From the NCBI GenBank assembly GCA_963573315.1, contig OY752147.1, positions 372,001 to 436,000 of the forward strand: 64,000 nucleotides of DNA, read 5' to 3'. Shown in pieces: positions 32,701 to 44,062 of the stretch (position 1 is the stretch's first letter; every line of letters begins with the position of its first letter). The DNA is from Entomortierella parvispora. Taxonomy: Eukaryota > Mortierellomycota > Mortierellomycetes > Mortierellales > Mortierellaceae. The notes under the pieces are model-generated. The model did no database searches. It had not been told where the DNA came from and saw only the letters and a program-made list of their open reading frames with translations. The position numbers and the translations under genes are program-made.

Positions 32701-35458
32701 AGGACTTTGAAGAATGCAATGGACTCTCATTGCGTTTCTCAGAGTGGAATGTGCCTCAAGGTGATGCCGACTTCAAGTTCTTTGCTTCCACGATAGCAAA
32801 CTTTGAGCGACTCGCTCAAGGCGACAGGGTAAGAAAAACAATGCGATCAATACCAACACTTCTTCATCTCTCTCTCACTTACTTGTGTTGTCCCTTGTAT
32901 GGCGTCTCCATGTAGGTGCAGAGCTATATCGTACGAAAGTCCATCAGTGTGAGCCGCTATTCAGATCGTCCACGTCAATCATCTTTGAAAGTTTGCCCTT
33001 GGAAAAATATGGATTCGATGGAGGACAACGTTTCTCAGCGAAGGACTCTTTCCAACCAACAATACCCCTCTACAATCGACACCGGTGTCCTTTATATGAG
33101 GATCAAGAACATTGAACAGTATTCTCTCCCAATTTTGGAAGAAACCACCATGGCGTCTATCCGGATCGATACAGGATTCGAAAAAGTCGACACGGATTAT
33201 GTCCCACTGGATGACTTGAGTGTCTTGTTCAACCAAGAGTTTTGTCTGTAAGTTGTTACATCTTTTAAAGGGCCATTTAATAGAATGGCGAGGAAGAAGA
33301 AAACAGGAGAAAGTTGATCACATTTCTGATCGAACTTGATGTTGTCAATAGTCCCGTCTGCCCAGGTCTAGCTATAACATTGACTTTGCATCTCATGCAA
33401 GCGCCTCACATTCAACCGCGTTACGCTTCTCCTCAAATTCTGTTGACCCCCTCGCCTGACAGCGGCAAGAGTAATCAAGGTTTCTTTGATGAAGAAGTCC
33501 ATCAAGCAATTCAGCAGCGGCAACCAGAGCACCAACAATCGCAATCTACAAAGTCAAAGATAATTTCGCCTCCACTACGAAAGCAAGAGTCGGGCAGTCG
33601 CACGCCTATTGTCTGGGCCAGAGCAGCGGCTGTTGCGGCATCTAGGTCTTCTGCTTTCCGCCAAAGGCTCTTGCTTCCATCTGTCTTCAAGTCAAGATCC
33701 CAGACGAGTACTCCAACTACGGTTGTTTCAACTAATGGTTCGAGCTCGGATACACCGATAGCCAAATCAACACCGTGCACATCCCTGGAGAGTTTACGCG
33801 CAGGGCAGGAAGAAAAACCAGTGTGTTCGGTCTTGACAGACGGCCCTCAGACATCAACCTCCGCCACCTCTTCCAGCTGTCGTCAAGAACTGTCTGGAAC
33901 AATCCCGTCCAAGGATTCAAGTGTCTGTGACGACAAAAACAAAAGCACTTTCTTGAAGTGGAAGAGAGGAATCGCCCAATCAGTCCGTCAGAGAAGGAGA
34001 GACGTGAAGCCTGAAGAAGTACGCCTCAAGAGAGCGCGTCCTCGTTCACAAGATATATTTTCAATCGATGACGTTGAGAGTCTGAGGCCGTTCAACATGA
34101 AATTTCGCAAAGGTGTCAGAACTTCAGTCCAAGAACCTCATGATGACCGCAATGCCGCTGTGGTCATCAGCCCTTCTGGCAGTTTTGTTACCGGGGAGGG
34201 GCGAGACAAGTTGACATCTGTTCCTGTTCCAGAAGCGAGCCTTGCACAACCATCAATGCCGCCGGGGCCGCTCTCAGACGGTACTCATCTCAACTCCTCT
34301 TGCAAGACCACGAATTCTTCCAAGCATGTCCTTCCTTTGGCCAAGTTATCAATGTCGGAAATCCGATCAACAGAGACCCCACTCGAGATCTTGACGCGTC
34401 ATATACTCTTTGATGATGAGAACTGTATCGGCCGATCTGGAATTGTCTTTAAGGAGCTCCAATCCTCTTGTGAGAATACTATCGTCCCCGTGGACTTTGT
34501 CATGGTCAACAATTGGGTCGATCGCCATGATTACGGGCGAGTCCTGCCCACAAAACGAGGCGATCATCAACTCCTCTTACCTCTTGATTACGCTTCAAAA
34601 AATCGAGATCGACTCCTAACCCCTCCATTGCTGCCAGATGTCACGACGGCGGTTGTCCCTCAAGGAAATGACGGCCACGATGATGGTGATGCAGTGTCTG
34701 AAACAGATACAGAGGGTGACGAAGAGTCCTTGGTAGCCAAGGTATCGACGTCGCTCTGTTTTATTCCAGGGCCGATGATGGATCCAGAGGATGTCATATA
34801 TGAAGATCAGGATCGGATCCCGACTGAGCCCCAGAACCTGCAAGATTGCCAGTTTGGATTGTACTACTTCCGTTGGCAGGATCGTGTGGTGTTTGAGGGG
34901 CCCTTGTTCTATTTGACTGAACGAGGGTTCTGGAAGGAAGGTTGGTTTAGACTGAAGGGATCCTTGCTTTTGCAGCAAACAAAAAAGGGGTGTAGCGGCG
35001 GATCGGGACAACATACAGATGAATATCAGAGATGTCTGAATTTGGAGACTGTCAGGAGTCTGCAGACCAATCGAGGCGTCTTCAAGGCAACGGCAAAGTA
35101 TCTCGATGGGGAAGAGGAGGACCAAGACGACGACCATTTGTCTCAAAGAAGAATGTCGTTCCGCATGTCCTTTGATGGCGAGGATCAAAATCTGAATGAC
35201 ATCAGCGACGACGACAACGATGAATGTGACCGAGTCGCGGACTACCAGGACGAAGATTCGTTTTACCCAGTCCGAAGCGGGTTCCGACTTAAAATGAGAG
35301 TCTTCAACGTCCATGGCAATAGCAGCTGGAGAACAACCACTCGGTCGACGGTCATTCAGGATTTCCATGCTCCCTCACCAGAATTGGCCCAGAGCTGGGT
35401 GTCTGCCATTATAACAAATTGTCGGGAGCGACCCCCAAAGCCGTACTGGCTTCGATGA
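29759..35458 (+). CDS. Anillin/Bud4-like septation protein with N-terminal ankyrin-like repeats
   Basis: Five exons: 29759-30082, 30226-32532, 32607-32828, 32916-33247 and 33352-35458; 1763 residues. Residues about 40-175 look like ankyrin-type helical repeats (GSNASHLAAFLGMDDTLDKLVAHG-type unit). A disordered Pro/Ser-rich middle of some 700 residues follows. Near 915-1085 comes the first half of an anillin-homology domain (FKFFASTIANFERLAQGD; GVLYMRIKNIEQYSLPI; LSVLFNQEF-CLPVCPGLAITLTL). After an insert of about 320 residues the second half appears near 1400-1455 (LTRHILFDDENCIGRSGIVF; VNNWVDRHDYGR). A PH domain occupies about 1559-1757 (PLFYLTERGFWKEGWFRLKGSLLL ... AQSWVSAIITNC). Bud4, Int1 and Mid1 use these domains to organise septins and the contractile ring at division sites. 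The ankyrin-like part is unusual for the family. The AHD/PH call is strong, the ankyrin call moderate. Confidence 0.82.
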
Positions 35459-35644
35459 GAGATAGGATAGAAGGAATGAAGCTGTATGAATAAATGAACT
35501 ACACTGACACCCATGCGCAGGTAGCAAGGGTCAGTGTATTGGTCAAAACAAATACAGGCCTTTGTTTCTTAATGGGTATGGTATTAGATTTATCGATGAA
35601 ATTACTACAACCGACGATATTAAGTGAAAAAGGAATGGTGGTAT

Positions 35645-36987
35645 CTAGCATTTGGTAGCATCCTTCTTCAAGAACTGTTGTCGAAGGATCTCCATCTCGT
35701 CCAGCACCGCCTTTCCTTGAGCCTGCTCGTACTCGTGGACATGCTCGACCTTCAAAAACTCTCTTCCAAAAGACCCCACAGCGCTTCCGTACTTGAACCG
35801 ATAGTCCAGCTCAGTACGTGCAGCCGTCAAGGAGGGTTCTGTTGTAAAGGCCACAGTCGAAACCTTGGCCATAGCCACATAGGCGTTCGAATAGGCGCCA
35901 TGATAGCTGGTAATGGTCTGGTTCCGTTCACCAAAGATCCGGACTAGGTAATGGAACGAAATCCGGAGAAAGATGATCCAAGCCGCCAATCCACCAATGC
36001 CACTGGCGACCACACCCGGTTGCGTTGTGATCGAGACAATATTCTTCCTTTCACCGGCCGTTGCTGTTGTTGTCGTTGTTGATGAGCTGTCCAAAGCCAT
36101 CTTTGAGCTCGAGCGAGTGACTCTCCTCACAGATCCTGGAGGGGTCGAATCCGAGACTGAGGTAGAAGATCCAGAAGTCAATACACCGTCACCCTCAACG
36201 CCGCTCCAGACTTCGTTCAATCGAATGGCGATCAGATCCGTGACCCATTTCGAGTTTTCATAAGGTTGAACCGATTCGAATCCCTGCCAGTCGTTGGGGT
36301 CAAAGCTATCCTTTTCTGCGGTCAAGGAGCTAGTCCAGATCACCTTTCCAGGTTGAGCCGCCGACGGACCCTCCAAGACCGATTCCAACCCACGGGTCAT
36401 CAGATAATGACCAAAGACGTTGCAGGCAATGACATTAGCGATACCGTCCTCAGTCTTGTGTTGTTTGGGTTGCAACAACACATCGGAGCGTCTGAAGAGA
36501 TCCATGGGGGCCACAAACATGTCCGTGACAACTTTGCCCCAGCGCAAACCTACGGAAGGCAAAATTCCGGCGTTACAGAACAGGAAATCGACTCTGGTGA
36601 ATTGCTGAAGGATCCGATGGTTGAAGGCGAGGACAGAGGCGACACTGCCGACATCGACCAGTTCCACACGCAAATCGGGTTGGTGCCATGCCTTTGTGTT
36701 TTGACCCTGAGAGGAGAGTTTGGAAAAGTAGTCTTGGAGACTGTCAAGGGCTTCCTGAGCGCGGGTTTTGTTCCGGCATGCGAGAATGATGATGAGGGGG
36801 TCTGGGCTTTCCTGGACTAGACGCTGCACGATGGCATATCCGACGCCACTAAAAAAGGTAAAAATAACCGATCAGATGAATGAGATTAGGACGGATGGGG
36901 AAAGGCTTTTCTGTTTGGAATGAAGGCAACATACGTGTTGGCACCAGTGACGATGGCGACTCTCTTTGCAGGAACTGATCCGGTCAT
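35645..36987 (-). CDS. ERG27: 3-keto-steroid reductase (sterol C-4 demethylation)
   Basis: Exons 36987-36935 and 36848-35645 give 418 residues. It is a short-chain dehydrogenase: TGANTGVG cofactor motif (split by the intron), ACRN after strand 2, CNAG, the catalytic Ser in WTSSL and YENSK with Tyr near 213. The length, the ANVFGHY-like helix (IACNVFGHYLM), PGVVASGIGG and a hydrophobic segment (AAWIIFLRISFHYLVRIFG) fit Erg27, which reduces the 3-keto group during C-4 demethylation in ergosterol synthesis at the ER and lipid droplets. Yeast Erg27 is 347 aa; the excess is largely a Ser/Thr-rich insert of about 45 residues after the catalytic helix (including a run of six Thr). Related SDRs (for example 17-beta-HSD7) are the alternative, but these are the same family. 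Confidence 0.85.
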
Positions 36988-37281
36988 GGCGCTCTGGAAT
37001 GGGAATGGAGGAGGAGGAGGAAGGAAGGAAAAAAAGAGATGCAGCACTGCAGCAGAGCAAAGTGGCCTGACACAGCTCTTGTGCGACCTGGATCGAACCG
37101 TACGATGGGGTGAGACTGGGAGTGGGAGTTTGCCTGAGGCTGAAACTTTGAACTCAGTTTAAATAAGTCACGTGCACGATCATTTTGGGAGAGCTCTCGT
37201 TTGTCTGCATCTGTTGCATGCAATCATTCATTCCATCAAACACGGAAGCAGGACAAGGGGAAAAAAAACCAGCACATCACC
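36988..37281. promoter_or_regulatory. Divergent promoter of ERG27 and ARP5
   Basis: 294 bp between the two ATGs, with a GGAGGAGGAGGAAGG purine stretch near 37009-37026. No TATA box is seen. Confidence 0.65.
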
Positions 37282-40200
37282 ATGGACATGGACCTGGACG
37301 AAGACAGCGTCACGCTGCACCCCATTCAAACCGAGAAACAGTTCACACCCACGCCTGATTACTCTGACTACGGTTCATTCGCATCCACCGGCACAGCCCT
37401 AGTGATCGACAATGGTACTCCTTGCCCTCTCTAGACGACTTGGACAGACAGAGATTCCCTCAACACCAAGCATTGTATGAACAGTCTTTGCTAACCTCAG
37501 TGTCAAATCGTTGTTAGGGTCATGGCAGTGTCGAGCAGGATGGGCAACAGAGGACAAACCACGTCGTAAGTCAGGATAAAACGGAGAAAAAAATGGCTAC
37601 CTTGATCCAAAAAAGTTCGACTCTTGGGATATTCACAATTGAAAATCTGCCGTTTTCTGTCCCTCATGTATATCTCAGTCGTATTCGATAATCAAATCGC
37701 AAAGTTTAAGGACAGAAAGGCGCATACTTCAAACATCTTTGTAGGAAACGATGTCTACGCGGATGTCCTTGCCCGATCGAGTGCCAAGACCGCTTTTGAC
37801 GGAGACGTGATGTGCAATCCCGAGATCATGGTAAAGGCCATTCCCTTTTTTTTTGGTCCAATTGCCCCATTTTTTTGTTTCAATCCTAGCTCAGCTGATA
37901 AACAAAGTGTAAAAACGAAAAGTCAGGCTAACAGGGGATACTCTGTATTAGGAATCGGTTCTTGACTATATCTTTGTCAAACTGGGCATTACGGCAGACA
38001 GGATCGACCACCCCTTGATTATGACAGAGCCAGTTTGTGTGCCACACTATAACCGCAACAGTAAGGATCTTGCTAGCAATGACTCTCTCTGACAACCAAT
38101 ACAGAACTGAATCCTGTAATACTGACCGAATTTCGTCTTAATGTAGTGATGACGGAGCTACTGTTCGAGTCCTACCAGGCGCCATCTGTCACTTATGGAA
38201 TCGACTCCTTATTCAGCTTATACGCCAATGGACCAGATCAGGCAAAGGATGGTATCGTCATGTCGGCTGGCCATTACTTTTCTCATGTAATCCCGGTATC
38301 AGGAGGAAAGGTCCATTTAGAACACGCCAAGAGGTAACCAGGAGCTACCAACGCAGGGAAAGTTATGCAGTGGACAGGGAGATGATTCTAATTCGCTTCA
38401 TTGGGCTTGTCATAGGATATCATATGGAGGCGTTGCTGCCAGCGAGTATATGCTCAAACTCATGCAGATGAAGTACCCAACCTTCCCTATGAAGATGACA
38501 ACTGCTCAGTCAGAGGTAAAGGCATCTCTGGGAAGATTTGTATTGAGTTTTAGATATACCAACCATGGAATTGCGCACCAACATTCTACTTTTGGTCCAA
38601 ATGTAGACTCTTCTGATCAACCACACCTATGTCGCTCATGATTACTTGCAAGAGTTGGCGTCGTTTGAGGATCCAGAAGTTTTCAAGACCAAAGATAGAG
38701 TGATTCAATTCCCTTTTGTGGCGCCTGTTGTCGAAGAAAAGTCAGAAGAGGAATTGGCCCGTCTTGCAGCCAAGAGAAAAGAGCAGGGCCGACGCCTTCA
38801 AGAACAGGCTGCAAAGGCGAGATTGGAGAAGGTTAGACATTGTGGCTTTATTTAACATCCCTGCTTCGTTAGAGATCAAGCCTCTTTGAGAAGGTATTTA
38901 CATCTGCATATCTTTCCCTATTAGTTGATTCAAAGAGAGCAGAACCTGGAGCAGTACTTGGCCCTCAAGAACTCAAGAGCAACTTTGAAGAAGGCAGAAT
39001 GGGCAGTAAGTAACCTTGGGTCGAGTTGTGTCAAAGATCCCGTGTTCACCAATTACGTTGTTCCTAATGAACTTGCAATTGTTCTTCTGAACATCAGGAA
39101 CAAATGAAGGCTTCTGGATTCAAGGATGAGGCTGACCTCGATGCAGTCATCAAGACAACGGATGCTGCCATTAAGCGAGCTCGAAACAAAGAGCTAGGTA
39201 TCGAAGAAGAGGAGAAGGTAAGCATGGCATATTTAGGGAAGAGAGTGGTGATATACTGGACGCTTTCAATGGCTAACTCTTGTTCCCTGCTTGCATTGGG
39301 GTAAATCACATGAACAGGAGCCACCAACATTCCCACTGGTTGATGTTCCGGACGAGGAGCTGTCAGAATTGGACAAAAAGGAGAAAAAGAAGCAGCGGTT
39401 ACTCAAGGCCAGTCATGACGCCAGAATGCGTGCCAAGGCAGCCAAGGCGGAGGAAATGGCATTCCAGGCAAGCTTCCCTGAACGTTTTCAAGGGGTTTCG
39501 GAATATCTTCTGATTGACAAAAGACATGTTTCTAACAACCACTACATTTTTTTTCTTCATTGTGTGTACGCTGATCCCACAGGAGGAGTTGGCGCGACAG
39601 GATGCAGAGAGGAGAGAGCAGGAGCCTCAAAAGTGGTTGGATGAGGTTCATGCAAAGAGAAAAGAACTCGTAGACAAGATCAAGGCTAAAAAACAACTCC
39701 GCGAACAGCTTTCAGATCGTCGGAGTCACGCTTCCCAGCTGCGGATGAAATCTATCGCTGCGCTGGCGAGCGATGCACCTCCACCAAAGCGGAGGAGAAA
39801 GGGTCAAGACGGTAAAGCTCCAATGAAAGCGGAAGAATGATGCACCAAATTGACACTCGGCAGTCTCTGTCCTTGATGTATTAACGCTAGTTTTTTTTGG
39901 TGATTTTAGAGGACACGTTTGGAGCGGACGATGACGACTGGATGGTCTATCGCGAAATTGTACGTTTTCTTCAACGAATTTCCCCGTAGTTGCACGACAC
40001 AATCATTCTGATAATTGACTCTGTACCCCTTACTTTGTGCAAACTAGGCACGCGAAGATGACTCCGAAGACGAAGAAGAGGCGAATCAACTAAACGAGTA
40101 TGAACAGCAGCTCTTGAAGTACGACCCTGATTTCTTGCACGAGCATACCATGAACGCGTACACGCCCAAGAACTCGTTCTTGCACTACTACACTCATGGA

Positions 40201-40668
40201 CTCGGACCTTATGACCCTGCTGTTGGTCTGGAGCTTTCCCAGACGTATCAATTGCATCTGAACGTGGAGCGGATTCGTGTCCCCGAGGTGTTCTTCCAGC
40301 CCGGCATCGTGGGTCTCGATCAGACAGGATTCGTCGAGACGCTGCAGGATGTTTTGAAGCGATTTGATGCCCAGGCAAGAGAGCGGCTCGTTAAGAATAT
40401 CTTGGTCACGGGAGGTATGGCCCAGATCCCTGGGCTGGTCGAGCGATTGGATGAGTCTATTCGGTCCATCTTGCCTTTCTCACCAGACAAGAAGAACTAC
40501 CATGTCCGGAGAGCACAGGATTGTCTCTTGGATGGGTGGCGGGGAGCTGCCATGGTCGGTCGGGATCAAGAAAGGATCAAAAAAATCTCTGTCACCAAAC
40601 AAGAGTACGAGGAGTATGGAGGACACTACATCAAAGAACATGGACTTGGAAATGTATTCCAAGACTAG
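37282..40668 (+). CDS. ARP5: Actin-related protein 5, INO80 complex subunit
   Basis: Thirteen exons: 37282-37414, 37518-37565, 37679-37830, 37952-38060, 38147-38333, 38416-38515, 38607-38831, 38925-39005, 39098-39217, 39318-39467, 39583-39811, 39910-39959 and 40048-40668; 734 residues. Actin-fold motifs: VIDNGSWQCRAGWA (phosphate-1), SYGGVAASEYMLKLM, LVTGGMAQIPGLVERL and GWRGAAM. Between the two actin halves lies the long charged coiled-coil insert typical of Arp5 (EEELARLAAKRKEQGRRLQ, QLSDRRSHASQLRMK). Arp5 with Ies6 couples INO80 ATP hydrolysis to nucleosome sliding in the nucleus. Intron 10 appears to be GC-AG (CAG|GCAAGC at 39468); a GT alternative 33 nt downstream would add ASFPERFQG-like residues and seems less likely. 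Confidence 0.94.
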
Positions 40669-41089
40669 GAGGGTTTCCTCCAGGTTCTATTGCTCTTTCA
40701 TGCTTGAATAATAAAAATCAAACATCCAAGAAAAATATCCCTTCTCTGCTTCTTTTGAAGGATGGTCATGTCGGAGATATCTTAAAGGTAAATTTGGCGA
40801 AATTTTTCTTTTCCAATGGCCTAATGCCATTAATGGGACATGAGCAACATTGCATCGCCAACCTTTACATTCATCCTCTCCCCTTTGCTGTGTAAATCGC
40901 CGCCGCACCGTCAGGGACCAAGCGTTTCCCTTCGAACAAAACAACTGACTATGAGCTGCCTTCTGGACCTGCTGTAGTTTTCATATTCATCTACCAGTCC
41001 ACTTCCCCTCGGGAGTCATAAAGAGCCAAATTTACCGTCCCTTCAGCTCAAGCCTGGTTTTCTGTTTCGATTTCAAGCTCTCCACGGAC
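40669..41089. other. Intergenic region, ARP5 to SANT-like gene
   Basis: 421 bp holding the ARP5 3' end (AATAAAAATC-like A-rich signal near 40708) and the promoter of the next gene. Nothing else recognised. Confidence 0.55.
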
Positions 41090-42195
41090 ATGACTCGTCA
41101 AGCTCCTCCCCCAGCTCAAGTTCAAGCAGACTCCAACAACACTGCGAGCTCGTCCACATCCTCGCACTCGACACATCCCTCGTCGAAGGATTCAGAGTCA
41201 GAAAATGACAATAAGGCGTCGTTCTGGACAGACAGAGGAATGTCTACTTTTTACGACTGGCTATGCGATCCACTCAATTATACCAAACTGCAACAACAAC
41301 ACCATGTCGACGTTTATAAAGAGATTCGCAGTATTGTCAACGAAACACATGGTACCTCGTGGAGAGCGCATCACGTCCAGGACATGATTCTACGTGTCCA
41401 ATGTGCGTATTATGAGGCAGCAAAGCTAAACCCGACCTGCGGCGCGTACACCTTGGATATCATTCAAAAGCAACGAGAGATTTGTCCAATCTTTCACCGA
41501 CTCTATCCTGTCTTTGGCCAAACAAAGTCTGCCTCTTCTTTTGAGCCTTAGCAATCCTATGAACCCAGCAAGGATAATGACACTTCAGGCGATTCAGAAA
41601 CAGAGAAAGACAGCAATGACTTTGAAGATCTCAAAGATGTCGCCTCGATTATAGGTAAGGGCAAATGCTATTGTCCACAATACACTTTTTTTTTTTTTTT
41701 TTTTTTTGACTTTACTCCTCTTCCATATCTTCAGGTAGAATGACAGAGCCCGCTGCTGCTGCTACTAGCCACAAGAAGAAACGGAGGTTATCGTCTTTTC
41801 TAGATCGTGTTCAAGAGTCTTTGAGGGGGTTGCAATACGATGTCGACCACATGCAAAACGCGCTTCAAGCCTCAAAGAGCGATATGATGTGGAGCAGGGA
41901 GCGAGAACTGCGGGCGACGCTTAGAGAAGAGTTTGAGAAGAAGGAGGCCTATTTCAGAGAAGAAATGAAAAGAGAAAGGGAGGAGCTCAGGAGTGAAAAG
42001 GCACGGCTTGCAGAGGAACACGATCGGCTTAAAGATGAGCTGAGAGGAGAAATGGAGGATCTCAAGGATGAACGGGCAAAATTTGTAGAGGAACGCGACC
42101 GCCTCAGAGAAGAGAATGCTGCATTGAAGAGTGAACTTCAGGTTAGGCTGGAACTCCAGTCTTGGAGTGGGCAACAAGAATCGTCGTTAATGTAA
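41090..42195 (+). CDS. Myb/SANT-like protein with C-terminal coiled coil; in-frame TAG inside
   Basis: The first frame (41090-41551) encodes 153 residues: a Ser-rich head, then a helical domain (FWTDRGMSTFYDWLCDPLNY ... VYKEIRSIVNETHGTSWRAHHVQDMI ... EICPIFHRLYPVFG) like the Myb/SANT-type DNA-binding modules found in many Mucoromycota proteins. It stops at TAG 41549-41551, but the same frame stays open after it (CAA TCC TAT ...) to 41654, where GTAAGG starts an intron ending at 41734. Exon 41735-42195 then encodes a basic patch (HKKKRR) and a long Glu/Arg coiled coil. Without the TAG the protein would be 341 residues. Options: a 44-nt intron (41508-41551, weak GTCTTT donor), a nonsense allele or error, or readthrough. 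Function as a DNA-binding regulator is inferred. Confidence 0.6.
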
Positions 42196-42878
42196 TTTCA
42201 GAGGGCCTGCAGACAGAAATTCGTTTAGTGGGCATCCAGAAAAAAAAAGATAGTATTAATAGATTTACGTGCCTTGTTATCACCTGTTCGGAATACGCGA
42301 CTCTGTCAGTTTGATTCAGACCCTAGGGCCGGTGTGGATTCCAGACATGAATATCTTGAGGCTTCTCTGACATGGAAAAGGTGCGATGACGATGGATGTG
42401 ACACAGCAGCGAGCAACGCCGACGACATATCTTTGATCGATGACAAAGCGTGATGATGGGTTTCTGAAGACAAACAAAAAGAGTCATTCAAATACCGTAG
42501 TATCTGATATCTGTTGAGCACGAGCTGTGGAATCTCCAGCGACTCAATTGGAAGTCAGAGACAGTGTAGAGTTCCCCCATGCATCCTTGATAATGTGATC
42601 TCCTCAGATATTCGACACAATTCCTGAACATAATCGGTCGAGCGCGACACGGATTTTGATGGCGTTTAAAGTGAGATATGTCCCAATTGTTTTAATTACG
42701 CTAAGAAATCGCAACCGGAGCAAAGCATCAACAAGCCGGTATCATCGTCATTCGCTAGTTGGAGTTGACCTGCACAGTTAAGACTAAATACAAGAAAGGA
42801 AAGAAAACCAAGGCAAAATGTCAAGGTTAATATCGAAAGCAATAAACATCCAGAGATTCTTGATAAAACATGGGTTCG
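42196..42878. other. Region between convergent genes; possible missing exons
   Basis: 683 bp between the SANT-like gene and the supported end of the RPA-interacting-protein homologue. Minus-strand open stretches exist (about 42306-42460 and 42500-42640), but I could not connect them convincingly. They may hold the last exon(s) of the minus-strand gene or its 3' UTR. Confidence 0.45.
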
Positions 42879-44062
42879 TTACCTATGATTCCTTGCCGAG
42901 GTACCAATGTAATGAAGCGCATCCTGTTCTAGACAAAAGCCACACTTGGTACAGAGGGCACGGGATACCGCCGGGGGTCTCGTTGTCGTTGTTGCAGTAG
43001 ATGCTTGGGACTCGAACTGAAAAGACGCCGAGTGACATCGGAGACATGGTCGTTGCGCCAATATAGACGCCGACAAGGCTATCCTGGAAGCAACGTCCTC
43101 CTGAATGCCGTTACTGGAAGTGCTCCCTTGGTCCATTTTCATGTACCTTTCAATGGTGTCGTCCATGTCTTCGTCCTCCATATCCATCATAGAATCGTAG
43201 ATTGGATCATAATCCGTGGTATCTAGGAAAGAAACAAATTATTTGAACATAATGTTGACCAATAAAAAAAAAAAATGAAAAATTTGGAAATCCTCCATTG
43301 CCGCCAGACAAAACTAGGAAGGAAAGGCTTACAATTGTATTGGTAAATTTCCTGTTCCATGTCTGCAATGTCCTGATCCGTCATCCCCTCGAAGTCTCGG
43401 GCGAGTTCTTCATAGTTTTCTCGCTTAAAAGCCTCCCATACTTCTTGGACTGTCCGCTATTTCAGCCGAGTTTCAACAAATTAAATGGTTTTTGTTAATT
43501 ACAAAGGTTCTTTGTGTGTTTCTGCCGAGTGATGTCATTGCGAGAGGGGGGTTTTTTTCTTTACAAGGTGCTCTTCTTCAGACAGCTGCGAAGCAAACTC
43601 GAACGATTCATTTTCAAGAAGATACTGTTGTGACAGTTGCTCCTGTGAGGAAGGTGGCTCGCTTATTTCTGCGCTGGAGGGGAGTCGGACGAGACCTGTG
43701 CGTCGGTCGTTTTGAATAGAGGTTCGTTTCTCCTTGATCTTGTCCTCGACCTGGGAAATCAATCTATCACGCCACTGACGCGTGCTTCCGACGCCACGGC
43801 TTTTCTTGAGTGAGATGCGGCCGTAGGGGTTATCAGGGTCGACATTGTCCATGTGGAATGCGGAGAGGACATTGAATGTGAAGGGTGCGGCTGTTGCTGC
43901 GGGTGGAGCGGCTGTTGTGCCAGCACCGGGCTGAAAGAATGTCGGCTGTTGTTGTTGTGGCGGCATTGGCAGTGTGGCGCCTGGTGTATTGTGGGGTATT
44001 GGTATTGCCCCTTGACCAGTTCCTGAGGTATTCTGTTGCGGCGATGTGAATGTAAAGTCCAT
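42879..44062 (-). CDS. RPA-interacting protein (RPAIN) homologue
   Basis: Exons 44062-43565, 43456-43333 and 43222-42879 (322 residues in this model). RPAIN carries replication protein A into the nucleus. The family's three parts are visible. First, a basic N-terminal importin/RPA-binding helix: RQWRDRLISQVEDKIKEKRTSIQNDRR. Next, an acidic middle: VWEAFKRENYEELARDFEG ... DIADMEQEIYQY, then YDxxxYDPIYDSMMDMED. Last, a C-terminal zinc-finger region: RPCLRCHSASFQF and ALCTKCGFCLEQDALHYI. The extreme N-terminus is Pro/Gln/Ala-rich. The family usually has one more cysteine pair after this point, which is missing. Candidate donors at GTACCT (about 42905) and GTAACG overlapping the last codons suggest a further exon, so the 3' end is provisional. 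The two halves of the motif set are clear; exact C-terminus is not. Confidence 0.7.

Noticed and set aside
34616-35368. 250-codon minus-strand ORF
   Set aside because: Antisense shadow of the anillin-like PH region.
36266-36820. 184-codon plus-strand ORF
   Set aside because: Antisense shadow of ERG27.
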